DNA of 64,000 nucleotides, from the NCBI GenBank assembly GCA_024641095.1, contig JAHEDR010000001.1, positions 570,387 through 634,386 on the forward strand, in the 5' to 3' direction. The stretch's first letter is position 1. Each line of letters begins with the position of its first letter. Below the pieces are notes generated by a model, which saw only the letters and a list, made by a program, of their open reading frames with translations, searched no databases and was not told where the DNA came from. A program made the translations under genes and the position numbers. Of this stretch, positions 47,146 through 57,929 are shown in pieces. The DNA is from Rhodoluna sp. (GTDB lineage: Bacteria > Actinomycetota > Actinomycetes > Actinomycetales > Microbacteriaceae).

Positions 47146-49359
47146 CTAACCGTGCGGAGAGTTGGTAATGGCTAGGCCAGATCCGCTGGATGCAACGGCG
47201 ATCGTCCCCTGCAGGTCAGTTCTGGCAATCTCGGCACCCAAACCTTTCAATAGCCCCATGGTTCGCTGAGTTGGGTGCCCGTAACTGTTGCCCACCCCCA
47301 CGGAAATAAGGGCCAAGTCTGGTTCAAGCGCCTCAATAAGTTCCGGGTACTGATCTGCGGACCCGTGGTGGGAAACCTTCAACACCAAGGGCAATGATTT
47401 CAAAATTGGATCTTGCCACCACGCCTCACCCGATGACATTCGCATTTGACCCCGCTCTCCAAGATCCGCCATGGTAAGTAGATTGCAATCCCCCAAATTC
47501 CAGAGCATCACAACACTGGCGTCATTTGAATCTTCGGCCCCTTGAGCATTGCGATTCGGTGAGAGCACCTTCCAGCTATGGTTGCCCAGACTCCCCTGCA
47601 TGTCTTTTTCTGCGGGAATGATTTTGGCTCCGATTGCTTGAAGGTAAAGATTTGTACCGGTGGCTCCCCATCGTTCATCTTTAAATGGACTAATCAAAAC
47701 GTTTCCAACCTTGCGACCCTCAACAGCACCTTTGAGCCCACCAACGTGATCCATGTCAAAGTGAGTGAGCACCAACAAGTCAATTTGTTTAACGCCGAGC
47801 TTGCTAAGGCACTGATCTATTGGCCTTACATCGCGACCAACATCAACCAGGACAATTAGGTTTTCCGAACTGATCACAAGCGCGTCACCCTGGCCAACAT
47901 AACAGGCTACGACTTGCCAGTCTTTCATGGGCCAAGTTGCTTGTTTAATTAGCACCCAAGTAAACGAACCGGCACTGGCGGCAAATATAACAACCAATAG
48001 TCCAATGCCAAGGTTTCTTAAATTTGTTGGCTCGGCTCTTAACCAAAGTAACGCCGCCAGAAGCAAAGCCACTGCGCTCAAGAAACCAAATATTCCGGGT
48101 GGCCAACTCAGGTTGGAATTATCAAGATTGGCAAAGTAGTGTGCCAAATTTTCTATTTCAGCTGTGCCAAACGATGCCGTGTAGGTAAGCAAGCCTGCCA
48201 ACCAAGGCAAAGACACAGCAACCGCGACCGCAATGATTGCTAGAACGGTCACTGGGGCAACCAAGGGTTCGGCAAGAATATTTGCCGGTAGCGCATAGGT
48301 TGCTAGACCTCCTTGAAGTTGCAACAAAATAGGTAAGCAAAAAACCTGAGCCGATATCGCAACTGCGATTGAAAGAGCCAACCATCTAGGCATGTGCCTG
48401 GATAACTTGCTGGCAATTGGCTCGGTGATAATAAGTAGCCCAGCAGTGGCTGCTACCGATAGCGCAAAGCCAAAATCAGTTGCTAACCAAGGGTCTGCAA
48501 CCAAAAGAATGATTACCGAAAGCGCCAGTGCATTCATGGGTGCGGTTTTTCTACCAAGTGAGATGGCCACCAGCACAGCACCGGCCATAACCGCCGCTCT
48601 CAAAACACTTGGCTGAGCGCCAACCAGCGCAACATAGGCAAACAAAGTGAAAAGCCCAATCCACATTCGCAGCCATCTGCCACCACCTAGCCGCTTGATC
48701 AGGAAATAGACCAAAGCCAAAACGATTGCGCAATTTGCACCAGAGACTGCAGTCAGATGGGTTAGCGAAACGACTTTCATATCTTGCTTTAGACCATCAC
48801 TAAGCGAACCGGTTTCGCCGATTGCCAAACCAGCCACCAACGCCCCGGCATCTTTGGTTACTGCTTTGATGTTTGCTAAAAAAGCTGAGCGCACCTGTTG
48901 CACAAGTGCCTTACCGTTATTGGCTTCTTTTAAAGTCACGAGTTCGTCTTTACACCTGGCGGCAAAACCAGCGCGCTGATTGGATTTGGTGGGCCTAAAC
49001 TCCAAACGACAACTCGCAATTTGATTTGCTTTGAGTTTGGAAAGAGCATGACCACCGCGCAACTCGCCACGGGCCGCGAGCCCAAGGATTTGCCCCTGAA
49101 GTTCGGCCGAATCTAACCGGACACTTACCCGATAACTGTTTAAACTTCCGAACCTTCTTGGTTCATCTAAAACGGTGAACTCTGAATTGGCGGAAGCAAA
49201 TTCAGATACAGCATTATCAAGTGCAAGTGGCCTAGATGCCGCGTATTGAATTCCAAACGAACTCCAGCCGGCAATTAATGCAGCCGCTATCAGCAGCCAA
49301 TACCTTTTCAATTGAAGCCCAGCAACCAAAACGTGGTGAGCAAACTTAACCAGAGACAA
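47146..49359 (-). CDS. comEC: ComEC/Rec2-type DNA-uptake channel
   Basis: Inner-membrane channel for single-stranded DNA during transformation. The 737 residues comprise an N-terminal membrane and soluble region, a competence domain (GLAIGETGSLSDGLKQDM ... LTAVSGANCAIVLAL) with many helices, and a C-terminal beta-lactamase-like domain from about 490 with LTHFDMDHVGG. The start TTG 49359 is uncertain. It follows comEA by 19 bases. Pilus genes are not in the window, so competence is only suggested. Confidence 0.93.
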   Translation of the reverse strand: MSLVKFAHHVLVAGLQLKRYWLLIAAALIAGWSSFGIQYAASRPLALDNAVSEFASANSEFTVLDEPRRFGSLNSYRVSVRLDSAELQGQILGLAARGELRGGHALSKLKANQIASCRLEFRPTKSNQRAGFAARCKDELVTLKEANNGKALVQQVRSAFLANIKAVTKDAGALVAGLAIGETGSLSDGLKQDMKVVSLTHLTAVSGANCAIVLALVYFLIKRLGGGRWLRMWIGLFTLFAYVALVGAQPSVLRAAVMAGAVLVAISLGRKTAPMNALALSVIILLVADPWLATDFGFALSVAATAGLLIITEPIASKLSRHMPRWLALSIAVAISAQVFCLPILLQLQGGLATYALPANILAEPLVAPVTVLAIIAVAVAVSLPWLAGLLTYTASFGTAEIENLAHYFANLDNSNLSWPPGIFGFLSAVALLLAALLWLRAEPTNLRNLGIGLLVVIFAASAGSFTWVLIKQATWPMKDWQVVACYVGQGDALVISSENLIVLVDVGRDVRPIDQCLSKLGVKQIDLLVLTHFDMDHVGGLKGAVEGRKVGNVLISPFKDERWGATGTNLYLQAIGAKIIPAEKDMQGSLGNHSWKVLSPNRNAQGAEDSNDASVVMLWNLGDCNLLTMADLGERGQMRMSSGEAWWQDPILKSLPLVLKVSHHGSADQYPELIEALEPDLALISVGVGNSYGHPTQRTMGLLKGLGAEIARTDLQGTIAVASSGSGLAITNSPHG

Positions 49360-49378
49360 ATTGCAGCCAACCAGGTAC

Positions 49379-49984
49379 TCAAAGTACTACCTGATCTTTC
49401 AGGCCGGCAAATAGCTTGTCACCGATGCCGCTGATGCTCAGCAAGTCTTCTTTCTTTTTGAAGCCACCGTTTGCTGTTCGCCAGTCGATTATTCTTGCGG
49501 CCAATGCTGGCCCCACACCTGGTAGATCTTCCAACTCGGCAGCACTTGCCCGGTTCAAACTTATTTGAGCCGCACCGCCGGCAGCCGACCCCACCACCAT
49601 TGGCGCCGCACCAAATTTATAGACCACAACTTGTTCGCCATCGGTTAGCTCTCTGGCCAAATTCACGCTGGCTTGATCGGCGGTTTTAGTTAGTCCACCG
49701 GCCGCAAATATGGCGTCCATTAACCTTGCGCCGGATTCCAATTGGTAAATGCCTGGCGCGGTTACCTCGCCAACAATGTGAACGTAGATGGTTGCCGCAC
49801 TCACCACGACTTGGTCTGGAGCAATACTCGGTTGGTTAGCAACCGGCACTTCCCTGGCGCTGGTCATTCCGTTGACAAGAAAAACGACAGTGGCAACCAC
49901 TGCCCCAATGACCAGCAAAAGCTTTTTATTGATTGGTTGTTTGCCGCCTATCGCTTCGGCGAGTTTTAGTCTTAGCCAATCCAT
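49379..49984 (-). CDS. comEA: ComEA-type DNA-binding receptor
   Basis: A 201-residue membrane-anchored DNA receptor: a single helix at about 23-40, a linker, an SLBB domain (VHIVGEVTAPGIYQL ... NLARELTDGEQVVV) and a C-terminal double helix-hairpin-helix (SLNRASAAELEDLPGVGPA, ISGIGDKLFAGL) that binds double-stranded DNA. It leads comEC and holA. Confidence 0.94.
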   Translation of the reverse strand: MDWLRLKLAEAIGGKQPINKKLLLVIGAVVATVVFLVNGMTSAREVPVANQPSIAPDQVVVSAATIYVHIVGEVTAPGIYQLESGARLMDAIFAAGGLTKTADQASVNLARELTDGEQVVVYKFGAAPMVVGSAAGGAAQISLNRASAAELEDLPGVGPALAARIIDWRTANGGFKKKEDLLSISGIGDKLFAGLKDQVVL

Positions 49985-49989
49985 GAGGC

Positions 49990-50021
49990 AAAACTAAAAC
50001 GCCCTCTCAATTGAGAAGGCG
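49990..50021 (-). terminator. intrinsic terminator after leuS
   Basis: On the minus strand CGCCTTCTC-AATT-GAGAGGGCG forms a nine-pair stem (50000-50021, one T-G pair) followed by TTTTAGTTTT (49990-49999). It separates leuS from the comEA operon. Confidence 0.85.
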
Positions 50022-50066
50022 CCTTAGGTAAATCTGTGGAAAACCGCGACTTACTTAGTGGCCCAA

Positions 50067-52547
50067 TTATTTAGTGGCGATGTTTACAAGCTTCGGAGCA
50101 CGCACAATCACATTTGCAACGGTCTTGTCGCCAATAGCTCGCTTCACGGCATCAGAGCCAAGTGCTTGCTCGCGCAGTGCATCTTCGGTAATGTCTACCG
50201 AAACCTCAAACTTGTCGCGAAGCTTGCCATCAACCTGAACCACGGCAATTACCGAGCTCTCAACTAACAGAGATTCATCTGCATCAGGCAACTGCGCCAA
50301 GGCAACGCCTGGCTCAAAACCCAACTTCTGCCACATGTCTTCTGCGGTGTACGGCGCAAACAACGAAAGCGCCTTGGCAACTGTCTCGGCAGCTTCGCGA
50401 ACGGCAGGGTCACTCGCACCAGCATCGCCGTCGATGGCCTTACGCAGCGCATTTACCAATTCCATGATCTTTGCCACACCAACGTTGAATTTGAAACCTT
50501 CAATTAGCGGACCAAAGTCACGAAGGAACGTGTGGGTTGCCTTGCGCAGTTCTTTATTGCCAGCTGCAAAATCAACACCGATATCACTTGCGACATCGTT
50601 TGCTGTTCTCCAGGCACGAGCCAAGAATTTTGCTGAACCCGCTGGTGACACATCGGCCCAGTCGATGTCTTCTTCTGGCGGACCAGCAAATGACATGGTT
50701 AGACGAACGGCGTCGACACCGTGAGTATCAAGCTGCTCACTCAAAGCCACAATGTTTCCGCGTGACTTTGACATTGCGCTGCCATTCATCAAAACCATTC
50801 CCTGGTTAAGCAAGCGAGTGAATGGCTCTTCGAAATCTATGTAATCCAAGTCATGTAGCACCTTGGTTACAAATCGTGCATAAAGAAGGTGCAAGATCGC
50901 GTGAGTAACGCCGCCTACATACTGGTCAACCGGTGCCCAGTCTTTTGCCGCCTGCTTCGGGAATGCCTCGGTGGTTGACTCCGGTGACAAGAATCGCAAG
51001 AAGTACCAAGAGGAGTCCACAAAGGTATCCATGGTGTCGGTGTCGCGCTTGGCCGGCATGCTGCACTTAGGGCAGGCAACGTTGACCCATTCCTCGGCGC
51101 CACCAAGCGGTGAAGTCCCCTTTGGCTTAAGGTCAAGACCCGCAGCCGATGGCAATTCAACCGGAAGCTGATCTTGCGGAACCGGAACCTCGCCACACAT
51201 TTCACAGTGCACGATTGGAATTGGAGTTCCCCAGTAGCGCTGACGCGAAATCAACCAGTCGCGCAAGCGGAAGTTTTTGGTCTTCTTACCCTTTGAATCT
51301 TTTTCAAGAAGAGCAATTACTTTTTCAATTGCCTCTTTCTTATTCAAACCATCCAGCGGCCCGGAGTTAACCATTGTGCCTTCGCCCACGGTTGCAGAAC
51401 CCGATACGTTTGGATCTTCTTCTCCGGTTTCAACCACTACGCGAATTGGAAGACCAAGAGCCTTAGCAAAATCAAAGTCGCGCTGGTCGTGTGCCGGAAC
51501 GGCCATGATTGCACCGTGACCGTAATCAGCAAGCACGTAGTCAGAAACCAAAATTGGAATTCGCTCGCCATTTACCGGGTTGATCGCAAAGCGACCAAGG
51601 TTTACTCCGGTCTTAGGGCGGTCGGTTGCCAAACGCTCAATGTCATTTGACTGCTTAACCATTTCTAGGTATTCGGCAAACTTCTGCTGTGTTGCGGTAT
51701 CGGTGTTTGCAGCAAGCTCGGCAGCAAGTGCGCTGTCGGCAGCAACCACCATAAATGTTGCACCAAACAAAGTGTCAGGTCGAGTTGTGAAAACTGTCAC
51801 CGGCTCATCGCGGCCTTCAATTTCAAATTCAACATCGGCGCCGTATGAACGACCAATCCAGTTGCGCTGCATTGAAAGCACCTTGGCCGGCCAATTACCT
51901 TCAAGAGTGTCTAAGTCATCAAGTAGGCGGTCGGCGTAATCGGTGACCTTGAAGTACCACTGAGTAAGTGCCTTCTTGGTAACTACGCTGTCGCAACGCT
52001 CACAAAGACCCTGAACAACCTGCTCGTTAGCTAGAACGGTCTGACAGCTTGGGCACCAGTTCACGTTTGAGTTTTTGCGGTAGGCCAAACCTTTGTTGTA
52101 GAACTCCAAGAACAACCACTGGTTCCAGCGGTAGTAAATAGAGTCCGAGGTAATTAGTACGCGGTCCCAGTCAAAAGAACATGCGTAGCGGCGCATCGAA
52201 GCGCGTTGCTGAGCAATGTTGTCGTAGGTCCAACCCTTTGGATCAAGGCCACGCTTAATCGCAGCATTCTCGGCTGGCAAACCAAAAGAGTCCCAACCAA
52301 TTGGGTGCATTACGTTGAAACCTTTTTGAACCCAGTAGCGAGAGATAACATCGCCAAGCGCGTAAGCCTCGGCGTGACCCATGTGCAAGTCACCCGATGG
52401 GTAAGGGAACATGTCTAGAACATACTTTTTAGGTCTTGCATCGCCCGGCTTACCTGACGCAAAAGGGCGCAGCTCATCCCAGATTGGGAGCCATTTGTCC
52501 TGAATAGCGAGTACGTCGTACTCGTTTTCGTTTGTTGCGTCAGTCAT
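50067..52547 (-). CDS. leuS: leucyl-tRNA synthetase
   Basis: Charges tRNA-Leu. The 826-residue class I enzyme has the HIGH box as DLHMGHAEA near residue 45, a CP1 editing domain ([16 protein letters not shown]) and the KMSKS loop as AMSKSRGN, where the first Lys is Ala. Zinc-type Cys clusters (CPSCQTV ... CERCDS) are present. I use ATG 52547, 17 bases after pabB; a longer frame to 52574 would enter pabB. No T-box is visible upstream. Confidence 0.97.
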   Translation of the reverse strand: MTDATNENEYDVLAIQDKWLPIWDELRPFASGKPGDARPKKYVLDMFPYPSGDLHMGHAEAYALGDVISRYWVQKGFNVMHPIGWDSFGLPAENAAIKRGLDPKGWTYDNIAQQRASMRRYACSFDWDRVLITSDSIYYRWNQWLFLEFYNKGLAYRKNSNVNWCPSCQTVLANEQVVQGLCERCDSVVTKKALTQWYFKVTDYADRLLDDLDTLEGNWPAKVLSMQRNWIGRSYGADVEFEIEGRDEPVTVFTTRPDTLFGATFMVVAADSALAAELAANTDTATQQKFAEYLEMVKQSNDIERLATDRPKTGVNLGRFAINPVNGERIPILVSDYVLADYGHGAIMAVPAHDQRDFDFAKALGLPIRVVVETGEEDPNVSGSATVGEGTMVNSGPLDGLNKKEAIEKVIALLEKDSKGKKTKNFRLRDWLISRQRYWGTPIPIVHCEMCGEVPVPQDQLPVELPSAAGLDLKPKGTSPLGGAEEWVNVACPKCSMPAKRDTDTMDTFVDSSWYFLRFLSPESTTEAFPKQAAKDWAPVDQYVGGVTHAILHLLYARFVTKVLHDLDYIDFEEPFTRLLNQGMVLMNGSAMSKSRGNIVALSEQLDTHGVDAVRLTMSFAGPPEEDIDWADVSPAGSAKFLARAWRTANDVASDIGVDFAAGNKELRKATHTFLRDFGPLIEGFKFNVGVAKIMELVNALRKAIDGDAGASDPAVREAAETVAKALSLFAPYTAEDMWQKLGFEPGVALAQLPDADESLLVESSVIAVVQVDGKLRDKFEVSVDITEDALREQALGSDAVKRAIGDKTVANVIVRAPKLVNIATK

Positions 52548-52564
52548 TCTTATAAGGTTACCAA

Positions 52565-53827
52565 CTAGGCCCAAGGGTCAGGTGCGTTTAGCGCTCTAAG
52601 CAGGGCCTGGGCCTTGAGTTTGGTCTCTTCGAGTTCGGCTAATGGGTCTGAATCGCTGGTAATTCCGCCACCAACACCGATGCTGGCCTGGTTGCCTTCG
52701 AAAACCACGGTGCGAATTGTCATGCCGAATTCGGCGGCACCATTGAATCCAAAATATCCAAGCACGCCCGAGTAGACGCCGCGCTCCCCCGCTTCGAGGT
52801 CCTTAATGATTTGCATGGCTTTAATTTTTGGAGCGCCGGTCATTGAGCCACCAGGGAACGCTGCCTCAAGCGCAGTGAAAGCGTCTTGGTCATCTGCAAG
52901 CTCGGCTTGGATTGTGCTGACCAGTTGATGCACGGTTGCGTAGGTTTCAACCTCAAAAAGTTTTGGAACCTGAACCGAATTTGCCTTGGCAACTTTGCCC
53001 AGGTCGTTTCGCATTAGGTCAACGATCATTAAGTTTTCGGCGCGCTCTTTTTCATTCTCACGAAGCTCTTGCGCATTTGCTAAATCACTCACTTCATCTG
53101 CTCCGCGTGGACGCGTGCCCTTGATTGGTTTGGTTCTAATTGTGCCGCTCGCGCTCACCTGCAGGAACTGCTCGGGTGAACTACAAACCACAGTTACCCC
53201 GTTGATCTTCATGAACGCGGTATAAGGTGCAGGGTTTGACTCACGCAGGTTCAAGAAAACCGAAAGCGGATCAAGGTTGTGTTGCAGCTTGATCTGGTTG
53301 GTTAAACAAATTTGGTAAACATCGCCCGCGGCAATGTGCTGTTGAGCCTTGGTAATCATCTCTAGATAAGCATCTGCATCGTGACGCAGGCTAACCTTTG
53401 TGATTTCCTCAGGTTTTGAACTTTGCAATCGGTATGAGGCAAGCTCCCCGCCAATCAAGCCAAGTCTCAAAAAAGCTGCATTGCACCATTGTTCAAAATC
53501 GTTGGAATCTTCAAATAATCCAACGAAGTGGACTTTTCGAGCCTGGTGATCGAACACCATGGCGCGGTCTACCTGAAGGAATCTTGGCGTGCCTTCATAC
53601 TCAAAAAACCCAACCAACCCTGGGCGCCAATCAAAAGGTAATTCTTTATCTTCGTGCTCACCAAGAGTTAGATCCTGCGTGGGTATGCCAGCGCCAACCA
53701 CACTGAAGGCGGCAGTTGGGTGATGCTCACGATCTAGCCAAAATGCGTTGGCTTCATTCGAAAAAAATTGCAGATAGGCGTCAGCCGGCTTTACCCAACC
53801 CCGCAGTTGCAAACTGAACAGGCGCAT
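52565..53827 (-). CDS. pabB: aminodeoxychorismate synthase component I
   Basis: Turns chorismate and ammonia to 4-amino-4-deoxychorismate for folate. The 420-residue chorismate-binding enzyme has [11 protein letters not shown]; the Lys in PIKGT marks PabB, where anthranilate synthase has Ala. Late motifs [16 protein letters not shown] and [12 protein letters not shown] complete the active site. No glutaminase (PabA) gene is near. It is divergent from pabC and leads leuS. Confidence 0.92.
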   Translation of the reverse strand: MRLFSLQLRGWVKPADAYLQFFSNEANAFWLDREHHPTAAFSVVGAGIPTQDLTLGEHEDKELPFDWRPGLVGFFEYEGTPRFLQVDRAMVFDHQARKVHFVGLFEDSNDFEQWCNAAFLRLGLIGGELASYRLQSSKPEEITKVSLRHDADAYLEMITKAQQHIAAGDVYQICLTNQIKLQHNLDPLSVFLNLRESNPAPYTAFMKINGVTVVCSSPEQFLQVSASGTIRTKPIKGTRPRGADEVSDLANAQELRENEKERAENLMIVDLMRNDLGKVAKANSVQVPKLFEVETYATVHQLVSTIQAELADDQDAFTALEAAFPGGSMTGAPKIKAMQIIKDLEAGERGVYSGVLGYFGFNGAAEFGMTIRTVVFEGNQASIGVGGGITSDSDPLAELEETKLKAQALLRALNAPDPWA

Positions 53828-53933
53828 GAAGAAACCTTCCAGTTTGATGTAGAGGTTTTGCCAACCTAAGAAATTACCGATTTCCTTGGCCAGTGATTCT
53901 TAATCTAGATTAGAGGAAAGATAGGGGGTGACG

Positions 53934-54728
53934 ATGTCCGACCAGGAACAGCTTTATACGCTGCAAGGCAACGTAATCGTCGGAATCACCCCCGATGAAG
54001 TGCTTAATGGTCAACTTATGGTTGCCGATAGCTGGCTAGTTTCAGATGGCCGCGCAAGAAACTTGCAAGAGCACTATTCGAGATTCCAAAACTGGGTGCA
54101 CCAGATTGAACCCGGTTTAAAACTCACAGCACTATTTGACGCCGCCACAAAACTTACCCCGGCCGAGGGTTCATGGTTTCCGCGAATTGAGTTTCTAGTG
54201 AATCCAGAAACTGCTCAGACCCAGCTGATTCTTAGAATGCGTGAAGCGCCAGAACTTGAAACCAGAATATCGCTTTGGAGCTACAGCGAACCGGATCCGC
54301 GAATTTCACCAACCATTAAGGGCCCGGATTTAAGCCTTGGCATGCAAATGCGCCGAGCTGCCCAGATGCACGGTGCTGACGAGGCCGTATTACTCTCACC
54401 TGATGGTTACATTATTGAGGGTGCACTTAGCGCCTTGGTTTGGTTTAGAGATGATGTGCTTTGTGCACCAGGTTCGGATTTGGATTGGATTCCAAGCATC
54501 ACCCGCCAAGAGGTTTTTGCTATCGCCGAGTCAATGGGTTTGCAAACCCGCACCGAGAAAGTAAAGCCGGCCGACCTGGTAGACCTTGAAATCTGGGCGC
54601 TAAGTTCACTTCACGGAATTCGTGCCGTTGATGAATGGGTTGACCTTGGCGGCCCAGTTGGTGCGCCTAGGCACTTAGACGCTTTCAATAAGCGTCTGAG
54701 AATGCAGTCAACCAGCATTAGCCCCTAA
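53934..54728 (+). CDS. pabC: aminodeoxychorismate lyase-like class IV aminotransferase
   Basis: PLP fold-type IV protein, 264 residues, with a probable cofactor Lys in PTIKGPDLSL and the late DGYIIEGALSALVWF and LPSIT-like (WIPSITRQEV) motifs. Divergent pairing with pabB supports 4-amino-4-deoxychorismate lyase (p-aminobenzoate formation); a branched-chain or D-amino-acid aminotransferase cannot be excluded. The ATG 53934 is five bases after AGGGGG, better than the GTG at 53928. Confidence 0.85.
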   Translation: MSDQEQLYTLQGNVIVGITPDEVLNGQLMVADSWLVSDGRARNLQEHYSRFQNWVHQIEPGLKLTALFDAATKLTPAEGSWFPRIEFLVNPETAQTQLILRMREAPELETRISLWSYSEPDPRISPTIKGPDLSLGMQMRRAAQMHGADEAVLLSPDGYIIEGALSALVWFRDDVLCAPGSDLDWIPSITRQEVFAIAESMGLQTRTEKVKPADLVDLEIWALSSLHGIRAVDEWVDLGGPVGAPRHLDAFNKRLRMQSTSISP

Positions 54729-54743
54729 AATCTGCGCTTAAAT

Positions 54744-56381
54744 CTATAAAGAAATTTGCTGATTGGCCAGGGAAGACAAATTGGAATCATGAGTGATCAA
54801 CACGATTGCTCGGTTGGACTCCTCTTTTGCCGCTGTGAGTAATTCACTTACCAATTGAAATCCATAGATTTGGTCAACATTCGCAGTTGGTTCATCCAGA
54901 ATGATTACTGAAAAATCGGCCAGCAGTGCTCGCGCGAGGGCCAAGCGCTGAGCCTCACCACCAGAAATTAAAACTCCTCGATCCCCCAATTCAGTAGTCA
55001 ACCCCTGGCGTAGTGAAAAGATTTCGTGCAAACCAACTTTTTGCAATACTTTCCAAATTTCTGCATCTGTAGCATCTTGTTTTGCAAGCAAAAGGTTGTC
55101 TCTTACATTGCCCAAGAACACATTTGGATTTTGTTCGACAAGCCCTATGGTTCTATGTATTGAATCTTCCGAATATTCGTCAACGAGTTTTCCGTTAATC
55201 AAATAACTACCTGATTGCAAACTTAAAAACCTAACCAGGGCAAGTGCAAGTGTGCTTTTACCCGAACCGCTTGGTCCGGTAATCGCGAGGGTCTCCCCAG
55301 CGCTGAGTTTGAAAGAAACCCTATCTAGGACCGCTCCCCCCGTAGGGTATGCGATAGAAATATCGTTCAACTCAAGACTTGTAAAACCGCTCAACGTTTT
55401 AGTCCCAAACCCTGGTTTGAGAACATCAGGAATGTTTCGGGTTTCTATTTCCGATATACGCATGGCACTTGCCTTATATATTCGCCAAGAATTCATTACA
55501 GGCTGCAGGGTCAGGAAGACGTCAAACAGCGCAAGAGGAACCAAAACGAAAACGGCCAGCATTACACCTGGTTGCGAACCTTGAGACACGGACTGCGCAC
55601 CAAAATACGAGGTTCCAATGGTAGCCAGTGTGGCCGTGATTGAGAACAGGGCCTGCCCCACGCCGGCTGAAAGCGCCTTTTGCTTGGCATGTACCAGAGA
55701 AACTTCATCGATCTTTTTTAATTCCCGAAGCGCGGAATCTATCCATCCATAGGCAACCAAAATGTCTAAATGTTCCATGTAATCAAGTGACTTACTGGCA
55801 TGTTTTGCCAATGTGTCTGCTTGTTTGCGTTCTGCTTGTTTGGAAACTGCACTGGAAATTGGTAAGGCAATAAACGCAGCGGTAAGCACTGTGAGCAGAA
55901 ATATTATTGCTGCACTGGGAAGCAAGACAGCCACTCCCAGGACAGTCAGCAATGCCACCACACCAGCTTGAACAAGCGGTGCAATAACTCTCAAAGGTAG
56001 GTTCTGCAGAGAATCGGTGTCAGCACCAATTTTTGTCAGAATATCGCCTCTAGATTCAAAACCTAGGCCTGCCGGCGCGAATGGAATTAGTTTCCGAAAA
56101 ATTCGCGGTCTCGTGGTCGAAAGCATTCGAAATGCTGCATCGTGGAGAAAAATGCGTTCGGCATACCTGAAAGCTGACCGTCCTAAGGCAAAACCTCTAA
56201 CGCCCACAACCGCGATCATGAGGTACATGACTGGTGGATGCTCTGCGGCTCTAGAAATCAACCAAGCAGAAGTCGCCAACAACGCAACCGCCGATAATCC
56301 TTGGAGCACGCTCACGAGTAGCCCTACCCCAAATGTCTTGGATTTAGGTAAACCTAGTTTTATCAAATTAAACATCTGCAA
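54744..56381 (-). CDS. cydC: CydC subunit of the thiol/heme exporter for bd oxidase assembly
   Basis: Half-transporter of the CydDC ABC exporter, which exports cysteine/glutathione and is linked to heme handling, and is needed for cytochrome bd. The 545-residue protein has six N-terminal helices (first at about 18-45) and an ATPase with Walker A GPSGSGKST, signature ISGGEAQRLALARAL and Walker B VIILDEPTA. The start (TTG 56381 or ATG 56375) overlaps the end of cydD. Confidence 0.93.
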   Translation of the reverse strand: MQMFNLIKLGLPKSKTFGVGLLVSVLQGLSAVALLATSAWLISRAAEHPPVMYLMIAVVGVRGFALGRSAFRYAERIFLHDAAFRMLSTTRPRIFRKLIPFAPAGLGFESRGDILTKIGADTDSLQNLPLRVIAPLVQAGVVALLTVLGVAVLLPSAAIIFLLTVLTAAFIALPISSAVSKQAERKQADTLAKHASKSLDYMEHLDILVAYGWIDSALRELKKIDEVSLVHAKQKALSAGVGQALFSITATLATIGTSYFGAQSVSQGSQPGVMLAVFVLVPLALFDVFLTLQPVMNSWRIYKASAMRISEIETRNIPDVLKPGFGTKTLSGFTSLELNDISIAYPTGGAVLDRVSFKLSAGETLAITGPSGSGKSTLALALVRFLSLQSGSYLINGKLVDEYSEDSIHRTIGLVEQNPNVFLGNVRDNLLLAKQDATDAEIWKVLQKVGLHEIFSLRQGLTTELGDRGVLISGGEAQRLALARALLADFSVIILDEPTANVDQIYGFQLVSELLTAAKEESNRAIVLITHDSNLSSLANQQISL

Positions 56382-57852
56382 CCTCGATTACCCGTTCCGC
56401 TGCCCGGATAAGTTGCTCTTGATGCGAAATTACCGCAACTGCGGTTCCGTTTGCAGCAAAAGATTTAAGTGATGTAACTACGACAGAAGCTCGCACAGAA
56501 TCTATAGCTGAGATTGGCTCATCAAGCAAAAGATAAGGTGTTCCCAAAGTAAGTGCTCTGTAGAAGGCACGTGCCAAGCTAATTCTTTGTGCCTGCCCGC
56601 CTGAAACTTGAGAAGCATCCACACCTACTTGATCTTGCAGTTGCAGGTCATCTAGCGCCGCCATCTGCATTGCCAGTACCAGCGCTTTGTTTTCAACAGC
56701 AGGCTCATTAAAACTTGAATCGAATCCAAGAATATTTTGAAGAACAGTTCCCGATAATAAGGATGCCTGTTGAGGCATCCAACTGACAAGATGAAGCTTC
56801 TGACTTTGAACTGGTGAGTCAAGCCCCAGAAGGTTTCGAAAAATGGTGGATTTACCTATGCCAGAAGGTCCAGTAATTACAGTTAATTTCCCGGCCTCGA
56901 AATCACAATCCAGGCCTTCATAATCTGGATTATTGGATGCTCCTGCACGTGAAACCTCAGAGGCGAGATCAAGTATGTCTAGTACTTTTTTAGAAGCAGT
57001 TACCCCTTCTGCTGCCGCATGAAACTGGGCGCCAACTTGTCTAACGGGCAGGTAAACCTCTGGCGCCAAAATCAAAACAAAAAGGCCTACCAGTAATGAG
57101 ATTTCATCATTCACAAGGCGTAGCCCAATCGAAACGGCAATCAAAGCAACTGAGAGACTGCTCAAGAGTTCCAAGGCAAATCCAGATAGGAAAGTAATTC
57201 TCAATACCTTCATAGTGCGAACCCGGTATTGCTCGCTCGCTGACGTTATCGTCTTTACTTGCACCTCTGCCCTGCCGAATATTCTCAGAGTTGTCAAGCC
57301 GCGCAATACCTCAAGGAAATGCTGTGTGAGTCGAGTCAGTGAATCCAATTGTTTTTCTTGAGCATTATTGGTTGCCCAACCAATCAAAATCATAAATACC
57401 GGAATCAGAGGCAAAGTGGCAACCAATGCCACACCACTTGCGGCATCCTGTAGCCAAATCAGAATCACTAGTAGTGGCGTAACCAATACTGCGTACACAA
57501 GTTGTGGTAAAAATTTCGCAAAATACGAATCTAGAGAGTCGAGTCCAGTGGTTGCCAACAGATTTAGTTCGGCAGCGCTTTGATTGTTTAACCAACCTGA
57601 ACGTAAGGTCTTTATTGCCAGATAAAACTTGCTTCGTAATTCAATTTTTACTGAAGTTGCCGCTCTTGAACTTAACAACTCTTGAGCCCAAATAACCGCA
57701 GCCTTAACCAACCCTGCGATTGATATCGTCATCAGTTGGAAATATACATCTCCAATTGAGTTTCCAAGAATGAAAATTTTTGTGACTAAAGCAGAAAGCT
57801 GCCACGCAAATACAACCGTTGCCGACGTTCCAAGAGTCGCAAGAGCGACCAC
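56368..57852 (-). CDS. cydD: CydD subunit of the thiol/heme exporter for bd oxidase assembly
   Basis: Partner of CydC. The ATPase domain has GPSGIGKST, VSGGQAQRISLARAF and LLLDEPISA. The given start, GTG 57852, is the first ordinary start codon but would fall inside the first membrane helix. In-frame upstream codons encode IIKPLDTRLLREARAARWF, which matches the usual CydD N-terminus (MKPxDxRLL). The true start is therefore probably ATC 57915 or ATT 57918, a few bases after the cydB stop (57930), with TAGGGG before it. That makes ~514-516 residues. Confidence 0.9.
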   Translation of the reverse strand: MVALATLGTSATVVFAWQLSALVTKIFILGNSIGDVYFQLMTISIAGLVKAAVIWAQELLSSRAATSVKIELRSKFYLAIKTLRSGWLNNQSAAELNLLATTGLDSLDSYFAKFLPQLVYAVLVTPLLVILIWLQDAASGVALVATLPLIPVFMILIGWATNNAQEKQLDSLTRLTQHFLEVLRGLTTLRIFGRAEVQVKTITSASEQYRVRTMKVLRITFLSGFALELLSSLSVALIAVSIGLRLVNDEISLLVGLFVLILAPEVYLPVRQVGAQFHAAAEGVTASKKVLDILDLASEVSRAGASNNPDYEGLDCDFEAGKLTVITGPSGIGKSTIFRNLLGLDSPVQSQKLHLVSWMPQQASLLSGTVLQNILGFDSSFNEPAVENKALVLAMQMAALDDLQLQDQVGVDASQVSGGQAQRISLARAFYRALTLGTPYLLLDEPISAIDSVRASVVVTSLKSFAANGTAVAVISHQEQLIRAAERVIEVADV

Positions 57853-57929
57853 ACCGGCGATGAACCAGCGGGCCGCTCTTGCTTCTCGAAGTAACCGAGT
57901 GTCTAACGGTTTGATAATTCCCCTATGGC

